A DNA stretch of 64,000 nt from Paenibacillus whitsoniae (GTDB lineage: Bacteria > Bacillota > Bacilli > Paenibacillales > NBRC-103111). The stretch is taken from assembly GCF_003955665.1 (NCBI RefSeq), contig NZ_RXHU01000043.1, positions 20,017-84,016 of the forward strand, in the 5' to 3' direction. This document shows positions 9,021 through 16,183 of the stretch, in pieces; position 1 is the stretch's first letter; the number at the start of each line of letters is the position of its first letter. A model generated the notes under the pieces. The model did not search any database and was not told where the DNA came from. It saw only the letters and a list, made by a program, of their open reading frames with translations. Both the position numbers and the translations under genes were made by a program.

Positions 9021-10195
9021 TGGAAGGATTGCGCCTAAAAATGACGATTTATCCTTTTTGCGAAAAGTTCGGTCTTGCCACCGTGGCTTTGCGCGTTCAG
9101 GATTTGCTTAACTACACGATGATCGATCCGATGGTGCAGCGGAAGCTGAGCAATATGCAGCGCCGTAAAATCTCCACGTACCTGCAGGAGCGCGAGCTTG
9201 ATCACGTCTTCTTCGGTCCGGTTACGCTGTCGCTGCGCGAAGTGAACCAGCTGTCCAAAGGCGCGAATGAGTTTCTGCTCAGACACGGCTCGAAGCTTTC
9301 CATTTTGGATGGCCAGCACCGGATCTTGGCGCTTGGCTATGTGAACGACCAGATGCAAAAAGAAGTGCGCCGTTACGAGAAGAAGCTGGCGATGCTCAAA
9401 ATCAAACAACGTAAACTCCCGGACGATGCGGACGTGAAGCAGGAAGTGGAAGAAACCGAGGGGACGATCTCTCAGCTCGAAGGACGCCGTCTTGACTTGA
9501 TGGAAACGCAGCTCGCCGTGCAAATCTATATCGGTCTCACCGAGGACGAGGAGCAGCAACTGTTCGGAGACATCAACTCGAAGGTGCAGCTCGTAAGCAA
9601 AGAGCTCGGGCACTCTTTCGACTCGATCGATCCGCTTAACCTTGTCATTCAGCAAGTCGTTGACCATAACGTCTATCTGAAAGCGGCCGGCGTTGAGCGC
9701 AGAAGCAATTTGACCTCGTTCAACAAAAACTTTACGTGCTTCAGCTGGCTGTACGCGACGGCGACGATGCTCTTCTCGGGTAGAATGCAGCCGTCCTACG
9801 AGCTGCAGCGCAAAATCCGTCACGATCCATCGACGTATGTGGAGATTTTGCATCAGTTCTTCAATACGATCCTGCCGATGATGCCGGAACAGCCGGGCCT
9901 TGCGCAGTATACGTCCGCGAACCGTGTGATTCAGGAAAGCATCGCGCTCTATGCAAGCCGCTTCCTGTTCCCGGACGGCGAGTACAACGAGGAGTGGACG
10001 AAGTGCCTGCAAATTCTGGACGGCTTCGACTGGTCGCATGACAACGAGGAGCTGATTTACATTTTCGGATCGCTCGATAACGGCAAGATTAACCTGATTC
10101 ATGAGAAGTCGCTCAAAAAGCATGTCAAGCTCGTCCAGTTTTTCCTGGAAGGCACGGATAACGCGGAGAGCGGCGAGGAAGTCACTTCCGCGTAA
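9020..10195 (+). CDS. DGQHR-domain protein 2 (DndB-like)
   Basis: 391 residues, a divergent paralogue of the upstream gene. It carries LDGQHRILAL at about residues 95-104 and EEQQLFGDINSKVQ near residue 180. Between them lies a roughly 60-residue, highly charged insertion (around EVRRYEKKLAMLKIKQRK to DLMETQLA) that is likely a coiled coil. The C-terminal half is helical and matches the first protein only in pattern. AAGGAGG lies inside the end of the upstream gene. A terminator follows within 20 bp, so the two genes form a self-contained operon tail with no recognisable methylase, nuclease or sulfur-transfer partner. Confidence 0.85.
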   Translation: MEGLRLKMTIYPFCEKFGLATVALRVQDLLNYTMIDPMVQRKLSNMQRRKISTYLQERELDHVFFGPVTLSLREVNQLSKGANEFLLRHGSKLSILDGQHRILALGYVNDQMQKEVRRYEKKLAMLKIKQRKLPDDADVKQEVEETEGTISQLEGRRLDLMETQLAVQIYIGLTEDEEQQLFGDINSKVQLVSKELGHSFDSIDPLNLVIQQVVDHNVYLKAAGVERRSNLTSFNKNFTCFSWLYATATMLFSGRMQPSYELQRKIRHDPSTYVEILHQFFNTILPMMPEQPGLAQYTSANRVIQESIALYASRFLFPDGEYNEEWTKCLQILDGFDWSHDNEELIYIFGSLDNGKINLIHEKSLKKHVKLVQFFLEGTDNAESGEEVTSA

Positions 10196-10204
10196 CGTCA
10201 CGAG

Positions 10205-10252
10205 AAAAAACCTTCAGCAACTGCTTAGGCAGGAGCTTGGAGGTTTTTTGCC
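10205..10252 (+). terminator. Terminator of the DGQHR gene pair
   Basis: Outer arms AAAAAACCT (10205-10213) and AGGTTTTTT (10241-10249) enclose an inner CTGC-TTAG-GCAG hairpin. The A-rich and T-rich flanks could make it work in both directions. Confidence 0.8.
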
Positions 10253-10350
10253 GTTCTCTAGCAGAATGGCTGCGAGGAGGGGGTACCGCCCATTGAATCT
10301 CAAAATATACCATTTCTACTCTCCATTCGTCTATAGCAAATCTAGCGAAC

Positions 10351-10367
10351 TAGAATAGTATATTCTA
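10351..10367 (+). promoter_or_regulatory. Perfect inverted repeat upstream of small gene
   Basis: TAGAATA and TATTCTA are perfect 7-bp arms separated by GTA, 25 bp before the start codon at 10393. The element is AT-rich and sits where a -10 region or repressor site would be. No clear -35 is visible. Confidence 0.45.
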
Positions 10368-10392
10368 TAAATGTTGAAGGGAGGAATGATAG

Positions 10393-10581
10393 ATGAATTG
10401 CTCCGTTTATGCGACTTTGGCTCGAATCGGACTTGGTACAGTGATCACAGTTCATGCAGGCACGACGCCTAACCACACGGGTAAATTTTTGGGCATTGAA
10501 AATGGCAACGTTGTTCTGGCTAGCAGCAACACAATCTTCTTTATCAACATCGAAAAAATTGCTGTCGTCCACATTCCTTAA
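10393..10581 (+). CDS. Small conserved protein, DUF2642/YuzF-like
   Basis: 62 residues. The GTVITVHAG...HTGKFLGIENGNVVLAS...FFINIEKIAVVHIP pattern looks like a small Sm-like beta-barrel and resembles the YuzF/CotB-associated DUF2642 family, which has been linked to the spore coat. This assignment is from memory of the pattern and is tentative. GGGAGGA lies 8 bp before the ATG, and a strong terminator follows, so it is a monocistronic gene. No signal peptide is present. Confidence 0.65.
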   Translation: MNCSVYATLARIGLGTVITVHAGTTPNHTGKFLGIENGNVVLASSNTIFFINIEKIAVVHIP

Positions 10582-10595
10582 TCCTACCAACGGTC

Positions 10596-10637
10596 AAAGA
10601 AGGCAATGAGCGAGTGCGCTCTTGCCTTCTTTTTTTG
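10596..10637 (+). terminator. Terminator of the 62-residue gene
   Basis: AAAGAAGGCAA (10596-10606) pairs with TTGCCTTCTTT (10622-10632), with an internal GAGCG/CGCTC extension and seven or more T residues at the end. Confidence 0.9.
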
Positions 10638-10726
10638 CCGCCGGGGAGCGGGCAGGTTTCATTCCCGTTTCCTTTGTCCATACTGCTAGTAGTTGAACGA
10701 ATTGACTGGCGGGGGGCAGACGAGGC

Positions 10727-10954
10727 ATGTTGGCCATTCATCAGCGCATGGCAGAATTGTGGACATTGCGCAGAGGGCGCGAGCTGACGCAAGCGGAGCA
10801 TGACGAGTTGATGCTCTGCATGGAAGCGAACGCGACTTATGTGTGGAATCGATTGAAGCTGGAAAATTTATCGTTGTGCGCCTCCATGACGGCGGATTAT
10901 GAGTGGCTGCACGATATCTGCGAGCGGATGGAGAAGCTCGGTCCCAAGCACTGA
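10727..10954 (+). CDS. Small helical protein, DUF7667-like
   Basis: 75 residues, predicted all-helical, opening MLAIHQRMAELWTLRRGRELTQ and containing two Cys residues (MLCMEAN and HDICERM). I recall similar short proteins with the same opening in Paenibacillus genomes (DUF7667); no function is known. A GAGG ribosome site lies just before the ATG. The stop codon is inside the left arm of the terminator hairpin, so the gene is compact and monocistronic. Confidence 0.65.
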   Translation: MLAIHQRMAELWTLRRGRELTQAEHDELMLCMEANATYVWNRLKLENLSLCASMTADYEWLHDICERMEKLGPKH

Positions 10955-10977
10955 CCTGACGGTCGGTGCTTTTTTCT
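10946..10977 (+). terminator. Terminator overlapping the stop codon at 10952
   Basis: AAGCACTGACC (10946-10956) and GGTCGGTGCTT (10961-10971) form a stem with one mismatch and a TGAC loop, followed by TTTTCTTT. The TGA stop of the 75-residue gene is inside the stem. Confidence 0.85.
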
Positions 10978-10981
10978 TTAC

Positions 10982-11010
10982 TTTTCTGGAAGAGTGTGGG
11001 CGAGTATAAT
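10982..11010 (+). promoter_or_regulatory. Candidate promoter of the GT-C fusion gene
   Basis: A perfect TATAAT lies at 11005-11010, 34 bp before the ATG. The -35 position (TTTTCT, 17-bp spacer) is weak. It sits just beyond the preceding terminator. Confidence 0.5.
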
Positions 11011-11043
11011 AGAGGGAGTTATATGAAGCTAAGGAGTTGTCAC

Positions 11044-14000
11044 ATGGCAAGCTTGTATAAGCAACAGGAACAACAGGGCTCTGCCTCTTCCGGTATCATG
11101 CTGTTCGGCGTCATGCTGGCGGCGGCGCTCTTGCTTCGTTTGTTCGTGGCTCCGATCTGGATCGGCTATGATACCGACGTCCGAACTTTTCTGGCATGGG
11201 CTGATCGCGCTTACACCGTAGGCTTAAACGGACTGTATACGAATGCAAAAGATTATTTTCTCGATTACCCTCCGGGGTATATGTACGTGCTTTATATCGT
11301 CGGCATGCTCCATCATAAGCTCGCCATTCCTTGGGAAAGCGCAGGCTCGCTGCTCGTACTGAAGCTGCCTGCCATGCTGGCGGACATTGCAACAGCGGTG
11401 ATGCTCGTTCGCGTGGCGCTCAGCAAGCAGGGCGGTATGCGGAGTTGGGCGCAGGCGCTGGGTCTTGCTGCGCTCTATCTGTTTAACCCTGCCATTTGGT
11501 CGAATTCTGCCGTCTGGGGACAGGTGGATTCGTTCTTCATGCTGTTTATTTCGGCTACGCTCCTCTATCAGCAGCGGGGCAAACTGCAGCATGCGTCTTT
11601 CTTTATCGCGTTGGCGCTGCTCCTCAAACCGCAGGCGCTGCTCTTCGGCGTATTTCTGCTCATCGACGTCGCCCGTAAGCGCAATTGGATGACGTGGCTG
11701 CTGTGCGTGCTGACAGGGCTTGCGACGATGGCTGTCATTTCGCTTCCTTTTGCCATTGGAAGAGGCTATGGCTGGTTAGTCGGCTTGTACTCCGGAACGC
11801 TGGCGTCCTATCCTTACGGCTCGCTGAACGCGTTTAACGTGCTGGCGCTGCTTGGGGGCAATTTTATCGATTTGAATCAAACCTTCTTACATATCCCTTA
11901 CCAGTGGATCGGTCTAGTCCTGATGGTTCTCGCCATGATCTACGTTTGCCTGATTTATTTGCTGGGGTATCAGCGGCGCGGCGCCGTGCTGTACCTATCG
12001 TTCCTGTTTATTACGGCGGTCTTCATGTGCATGACGAAAATGCACGAGCGCTACCTGCATTACGGTCTTGTGCTAGCCTTGCTAAGCTTTATTTATATCC
12101 GGGATAAGCGGATTCTGTGGCTGTTCATCGGTTTCAGTGCGACGCATTTTATCAATATTGCAGATGTACTGCTGCGCAGCTTTCATCAAGACTATCACAT
12201 ACCGAGATATGACCCGCTTATGCTCACTGTGTCGGCCGCAAATGTGGTACTGTTTATCTATGCATGTCAGTTGGGATGGAGGCTTTTTGTGAAATCAGAT
12301 CAAGATCGACAGGAGGAACAGCTTGCGACCGCATCGGCGGAGCAGGCGGCTTCGTTAGAGGATATTTCGCAGGAGGGGCAGCGCTCATCGAACGAAACTG
12401 AGCCAGGTCCTGTTTCTTTTCGGGAAACGAAGCTGTGGAAATCAATTTTTCAAGGTGAGGAGGGGAGCATAGAAAACGGTGAACGCGGTCGCGGACGGTG
12501 GTTCACTCGCAAAGATTGGCTTTATCTAGGCGCACTGGTCGTTGTCTACACGATCATCGCACTGTTCCACCTTGGCGGGCATACGGATCCCAAGACGTTC
12601 TGGAAGCCTGCAACGAGCGGAGAAGCCGTAGTTGTGGACCTGGGCAGCTCGCATCAAATTACGCGTATCAATAGCTTTGCAGGTGTGGGGGAAGGGGCTT
12701 ACTCCTACTGGTTCTCGCAGGACGGCGAGAATTGGCAGGATCAGATCGCTGTGAAGTCCGACCATACGCAGGTGCTCACTTGGCACGCGGAGGAGCCGAA
12801 GAAAGAGGCCCGCTATATCAAAGTGGTGATCGACACGCAGGAATCGGCGGCGCTGCATCTGCATGAGATCGGCATTTTCGGGGATGGGCAGACGACACCG
12901 CTGCACATTCAGCAGGTGCAAGCATTGAATGTCAACCCGGCTGACGAAGGGGCGCCTGCGAGTCTGTTCGACGAGCCGAAGGATGTGCCTTACAGTCCGA
13001 CCTATATGAACGGCACGTATTTCGATGAAATTTATCATGCGCGAACAGCCTGGGAGCATTTGCATAAAATCGAGCCTTATGAGAGCACGCATCCGCCTTT
13101 GGGCAAAATTTTAATCTCCGTCGGCATCTATCTCTTCGGGCTCAACCCGTTCGGCTGGCGCATTGTCGGCACGCTGTTCGGCGTCGGCATGATTCCGATT
13201 ATGTATGTATTCGCCAAACGGCTGTTTGGCCGTTCGGAATACGCACTCATTGCCGCATTTTTATTTACGTTCGATTTCATGCATTTCGCTCAGACGCGGA
13301 TTGCAACGATCGATGTGTATGGCGTCTTCTTCATCATGCTCATGTTTTTCTTCATGTATCGCTATACGACGCGAAGTTTTTATCGTCACAGGCTATGGGC
13401 GACGTTAATTCCGCTGGGGCTATCCGGGCTGTTCTTCGGCATCGGCGCGGCTTCCAAGTGGATCGTCATCTATGGCGGCGCCGGACTGGCCGTTTTGCTC
13501 GCGATCTCGTTATGGGAGAGATACAGAGAGTATCGATTTGCGAAAAAGCTGCTGCTGAGGCAGGCGAGTACGGAAGAGGAAATCCCCGCTTTGGAGGCGG
13601 TGATGGAGGCTGAGCTTTCTCCGGAAGAAAGCGCGCAGTTGCAGCATGTGAAGCGGCGTTTTGTGCCTGGGACGATTTGGACCTTGCTCTGGTGCGTGCT
13701 GACCTTTGTGCTTATCCCCGTGACCATCTACACCTTGTCGTACATCCCGTTCATGATGGTGCCGGGCCCCGGCCACGGACTGAAGGATGTCGTGACATAC
13801 CAGGTGCATATGTATAAGTATCACAAGGATCTCGTCGCTACGCATCCGTTCTCCTCGCCTTGGTGGGAATGGCCGATGATGCTGCGGCCGATCTGGTATT
13901 ATCAAGCGAAGTTCATGCCTGAAGGCATGCTGTCGAGCATCGTGTCGTTCGGCAATCCGCTCGTGTGGTGGCCTGGTTTTATCGCTGTCCTGTTCTCGCT

Positions 14001-14325
14001 GTATATGGTGTTCATTAACAAGGATAAGCGTCTGCGTCTGCTGCTGATCGCCTACGGCTCACAATATTTGCCGTGGATCCTAGTGCCGAGACTTACGTTT
14101 ATTTACCACTATTTTGCGATGGTTCCATTCCTGGTTCTCATCCTTACGTTCTACATTAAGCAGTTTCTGGAAGAAGGCCCCCCGAAGCGGCGCCAATGGG
14201 TGCTCGGTTATCTGGGCGGCGTGCTGCTGCTGTTCTTCCTGTTCTACCCGATTCTGTCCGGCATGATGATTCCAGCGAAATATTCATTCTTCCTGCGCTG
14301 GCTGCCGGGTTGGAATTTCTTCTAA
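11044..14325 (+). CDS. Fused GT-C glycosyltransferase: GT87-like + discoidin-like + PMT (GT39) modules
   Basis: 1093 residues in three parts. Residues ~15-410 are a multi-helix membrane module with YDTDVRTFLAW in the first external loop, like DUF2029/GT87-type polyprenyl-phosphate-sugar transferases. A charged Glu/Gln/Ser linker follows (~416-456). Residues ~525-616 form a beta-rich region (VVDLGSSHQITRINSF, YSYWFSQDGENWQ, ARYIKVVIDT) that looks like an F5/8 type C (discoidin) domain. Residues ~650-1093 are a PMT/GT39 module with FDEIYH near residue 660, STHPPLGK, and many helices. It likely moves lipid-linked sugar onto surface polymers or proteins. ATG 11044 follows AAGGAG; earlier in-frame starts overlap the terminator and promoter. 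Confidence 0.85.
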   Translation: MASLYKQQEQQGSASSGIMLFGVMLAAALLLRLFVAPIWIGYDTDVRTFLAWADRAYTVGLNGLYTNAKDYFLDYPPGYMYVLYIVGMLHHKLAIPWESAGSLLVLKLPAMLADIATAVMLVRVALSKQGGMRSWAQALGLAALYLFNPAIWSNSAVWGQVDSFFMLFISATLLYQQRGKLQHASFFIALALLLKPQALLFGVFLLIDVARKRNWMTWLLCVLTGLATMAVISLPFAIGRGYGWLVGLYSGTLASYPYGSLNAFNVLALLGGNFIDLNQTFLHIPYQWIGLVLMVLAMIYVCLIYLLGYQRRGAVLYLSFLFITAVFMCMTKMHERYLHYGLVLALLSFIYIRDKRILWLFIGFSATHFINIADVLLRSFHQDYHIPRYDPLMLTVSAANVVLFIYACQLGWRLFVKSDQDRQEEQLATASAEQAASLEDISQEGQRSSNETEPGPVSFRETKLWKSIFQGEEGSIENGERGRGRWFTRKDWLYLGALVVVYTIIALFHLGGHTDPKTFWKPATSGEAVVVDLGSSHQITRINSFAGVGEGAYSYWFSQDGENWQDQIAVKSDHTQVLTWHAEEPKKEARYIKVVIDTQESAALHLHEIGIFGDGQTTPLHIQQVQALNVNPADEGAPASLFDEPKDVPYSPTYMNGTYFDEIYHARTAWEHLHKIEPYESTHPPLGKILISVGIYLFGLNPFGWRIVGTLFGVGMIPIMYVFAKRLFGRSEYALIAAFLFTFDFMHFAQTRIATIDVYGVFFIMLMFFFMYRYTTRSFYRHRLWATLIPLGLSGLFFGIGAASKWIVIYGGAGLAVLLAISLWERYREYRFAKKLLLRQASTEEEIPALEAVMEAELSPEESAQLQHVKRRFVPGTIWTLLWCVLTFVLIPVTIYTLSYIPFMMVPGPGHGLKDVVTYQVHMYKYHKDLVATHPFSSPWWEWPMMLRPIWYYQAKFMPEGMLSSIVSFGNPLVWWPGFIAVLFSLYMVFINKDKRLRLLLIAYGSQYLPWILVPRLTFIYHYFAMVPFLVLILTFYIKQFLEEGPPKRRQWVLGYLGGVLLLFFLFYPILSGMMIPAKYSFFLRWLPGWNFF

Positions 14326-14350
14326 CTATGAAAATGGAGTGTGAACGTTG

Positions 14351-14896
14351 ATGGCTAAAATCGTTATTATTTCCGGCAGTCCGACCCCGACTTCAAGAAT
14401 TCACGGTGTGATTGAGATTGCCCGCAGCGCCTTCGTACAGGCCGGTTTGGAAGTCGATTGGATCAAAGTACGGGACATCCCTGCCGAAGATCTGATGTAC
14501 GCTAACTTTGCCAGCGAAGCGATTGTGAACGCGAACAACATCGTAGCAAGCGCGGATGCGGTGCTTGTGGCAACGCCTGTGTATAAAGCTTCTTACACCG
14601 GTGTGCTCAAAGCGTTCCTGGACCTGCTCCCGCAAAAAGGGCTCGAACGCAAAGTCGTCCTTCCGATCGCGGTCGGCGGCACACAGTCTCATCTGCTCGC
14701 CATTGATTATGCGCTAAAGCCGGTGCTGTCCGCGCTGGGGGCGCAAAATATTTTACAAGGCGTCTTCGTGCTCGATAAGCAGGTCACGTGGGGCGAAGGC
14801 GGGCAAGCGATTCTCGATAAGGAAATTACGGAGCGATTGGATAAGGCAGTGCAGGATTTTATTCAGGAAGTGAAGTGGCATACGAGCCGCTCGTAG
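14351..14896 (+). CDS. NADPH-dependent FMN reductase (SsuE-like)
   Basis: 181 residues with a flavodoxin-like fold. The N-terminal IVIISGSPTPTSR loop binds the FMN phosphate, VLVATPVYKASYTGVLKAFLDLLP is the typical flavin-contact segment, and LPIAVGGTQSHLLAIDYALKPVL is characteristic of SsuE-type reductases. These supply reduced FMN to two-component monooxygenases such as alkanesulfonate monooxygenase; none is nearby, so the partner is unknown. ATG 14351 is immediately preceded by an in-frame TTG (14348) that is slightly better spaced from GGAG; either may be used. A terminator follows. Confidence 0.88.
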   Translation: MAKIVIISGSPTPTSRIHGVIEIARSAFVQAGLEVDWIKVRDIPAEDLMYANFASEAIVNANNIVASADAVLVATPVYKASYTGVLKAFLDLLPQKGLERKVVLPIAVGGTQSHLLAIDYALKPVLSALGAQNILQGVFVLDKQVTWGEGGQAILDKEITERLDKAVQDFIQEVKWHTSRS

Positions 14897-14905
14897 TTGA
14901 TTACG

Positions 14906-14946
14906 ACCGCTTCCGGCACATGGTGCTGGCGGCGGTTTCTTTTTTG
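14906..14946 (+). terminator. Terminator after the FMN reductase gene
   Basis: ACCGC (14906-14910) and GCGGT (14932-14936) close a stem continued by CCGGCAC/GTGCTGG, with an ATG loop and TTCTTTTTT after it. Confidence 0.85.
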
Positions 14947-15054
14947 GCCAGGCGTCAGGTTGGCGGGATTTGTTAATGCCGGGGTTGCATGCGGCATGGT
15001 ATACTGAGATCATGTGTACATGAAATGAACCGTTAAACGAGGGGAGCAATTCGT

Positions 15055-15939
15055 TTGTCTGATAAATCTGATACTAAATCTGAATCCTTGCTGCTTGTAG
15101 ACGGAATGGCGCTGCTGTTCCGCGGTTTTTATGCCACTTCTTCAGGCGGATACATAATGAGAACAAGTGCCGGTGTGCCGGTGAACGGCGTCTATGGCTT
15201 TCTTCGGTACATGCTGGATGCTATTCAGACCTTCAAGCCTACGCATGTGGCGTGCTGTTGGGATATGGGGAGCCGCACATTTCGGACGGAGAAGTTCGAG
15301 TCTTACAAAGCGAACCGGGGGCCTGCGCCGGAGGAACTGATTCCTCAGTTCGACTTGGTCAAGGAAGTGACGGCCAGTTTTAACATTCCTAACGTTGGCG
15401 TCAGCGGCTACGAGGCGGACGATTGCATCGGGACGCTCGCGACACTTTACAGCGCGTCGATGAAGGTGCAGATTTTGACCGGCGATCACGACATGCTGCA
15501 ACTGGTTAATGAGAACACGGAAGTCATTATTATGAAAAAAGGCCACTCCAACTACATGGTGTATAACCTCGACTCCCTCATGGAGGAAAAGAGCTTGACG
15601 CCGCCGCAGATCATCGATCTGAAGGGACTTACGGGCGATACGGCGGACAATTACCCAGGCGTGAAGGGAATCGGTGAAAAGACGGCCGTTAAGCTGCTGA
15701 ACGAGTATCAGACAATCGACGGCATTCTGGAAAACCTGGCGCAATTGCCAAAAGGCGTGCGCGCCAAAATTGAAGCAGAGCTGGAGATGCTGCACCTCTC
15801 CCGCGATCTCGCCACGATTCGTCTCGATGCGCCGATCGCTTGCGCACTGGAAGACTGCAACTGGGCCATGGAGCGCGAGAAAGTCATTAGTAAATTTGAA
15901 GAACTGGAATTTAAAGGACTTATGAAATTAATCGGCTAA
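15055..15939 (+). CDS. 5'-3' exonuclease / flap endonuclease (YpcP-like)
   Basis: 294 residues, equal to the N-terminal exonuclease domain of DNA polymerase I without the polymerase. Metal-binding acidic motifs are visible: LLLVDGMALLFRGFYA, CCWDMGSRTFRTEKFESYKANR (the helical arch), GYEADDCIGTLA and TGDHDMLQLV. The helix-three-turn-helix DNA-binding motif is DLKGLTGDTADNYPGVKGIG. Stand-alone forms such as YpcP remove RNA primers and flaps during lagging-strand synthesis. Start TTG 15055 follows GGGGAGC. A terminator follows 10 bp after the stop. Confidence 0.92.
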   Translation: MSDKSDTKSESLLLVDGMALLFRGFYATSSGGYIMRTSAGVPVNGVYGFLRYMLDAIQTFKPTHVACCWDMGSRTFRTEKFESYKANRGPAPEELIPQFDLVKEVTASFNIPNVGVSGYEADDCIGTLATLYSASMKVQILTGDHDMLQLVNENTEVIIMKKGHSNYMVYNLDSLMEEKSLTPPQIIDLKGLTGDTADNYPGVKGIGEKTAVKLLNEYQTIDGILENLAQLPKGVRAKIEAELEMLHLSRDLATIRLDAPIACALEDCNWAMEREKVISKFEELEFKGLMKLIG

Positions 15940-15948
15940 ATGAACAAG

Positions 15949-15978
15949 CAAGATCCTGGAAGGGGTCTTGTTTTTCTT
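15949..15978 (+). terminator. Terminator after the exonuclease gene
   Basis: CAAGATCC (15949-15956) pairs with GGGTCTTG (15963-15970), including one G-U pair, followed by TTTTTCTT. Confidence 0.85.
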
Positions 15979-16000
15979 ATTCATCAAATGACGATCGAAA

Positions 16001-16065
16001 TTCTAAAGATTTTATCCATTTACCTAGGGTAATTAGCTGTCTGGTCAGGGTAAAACAGCTAGAAT
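16001..16065 (+). promoter_or_regulatory. Operator-promoter block of cassette 1 kinase operon
   Basis: GATTTTATCCATTTACC (16008-16024) lies 13 bp before TGTCTG (16038-16043), which is spaced 16 bp from TAGAAT (16060-16065). The same arrangement recurs before the kinase of cassette 2 (43911) and, in variant form, before both permease operons (21295, 49166). The weak -35 suggests dependence on an activator, plausibly the regulator encoded at 18006. Transcription from here would give an mRNA leader of over 100 bases. Confidence 0.5.
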
Positions 16066-16183
16066 AGGGGCATCGGGCGGCCTAAGCCAACGCTCTAATC
16101 ACCTACAGGAACCGCTGATAAAGCGGTCGCCAAAGTTTCGTTCGGACACCGTGCAAGTTGGCTCAGGGAGGCTATTCTGCCGC

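Noticed and set aside
7866..10195. A Dnd phosphorothioation or phage-defence island
   Set aside because: Only DndB-like proteins are present; flanking genes are an aminotransferase and small housekeeping-type genes, and no modification, nuclease or mobile gene is visible.
9035..10201. A 388-codon minus-strand frame antisense to the second DGQHR gene
   Set aside because: Only the plus strand has the LDGQHR and QLFGDIN motifs and a ribosome site; the antisense product shows no family features.
10966..11043. N-terminal extension of the GT-C fusion protein from GTG 10966
   Set aside because: It would start inside the previous terminator and overlap the TATAAT promoter; AAGGAG at 11031 supports ATG 11044.
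16111..16127. Short hairpin ACCGCT/AGCGGT in the cassette 1 kinase leader
   Set aside because: Only 6 bp with no U-run and no counterpart in the cassette 2 leader; likely chance.
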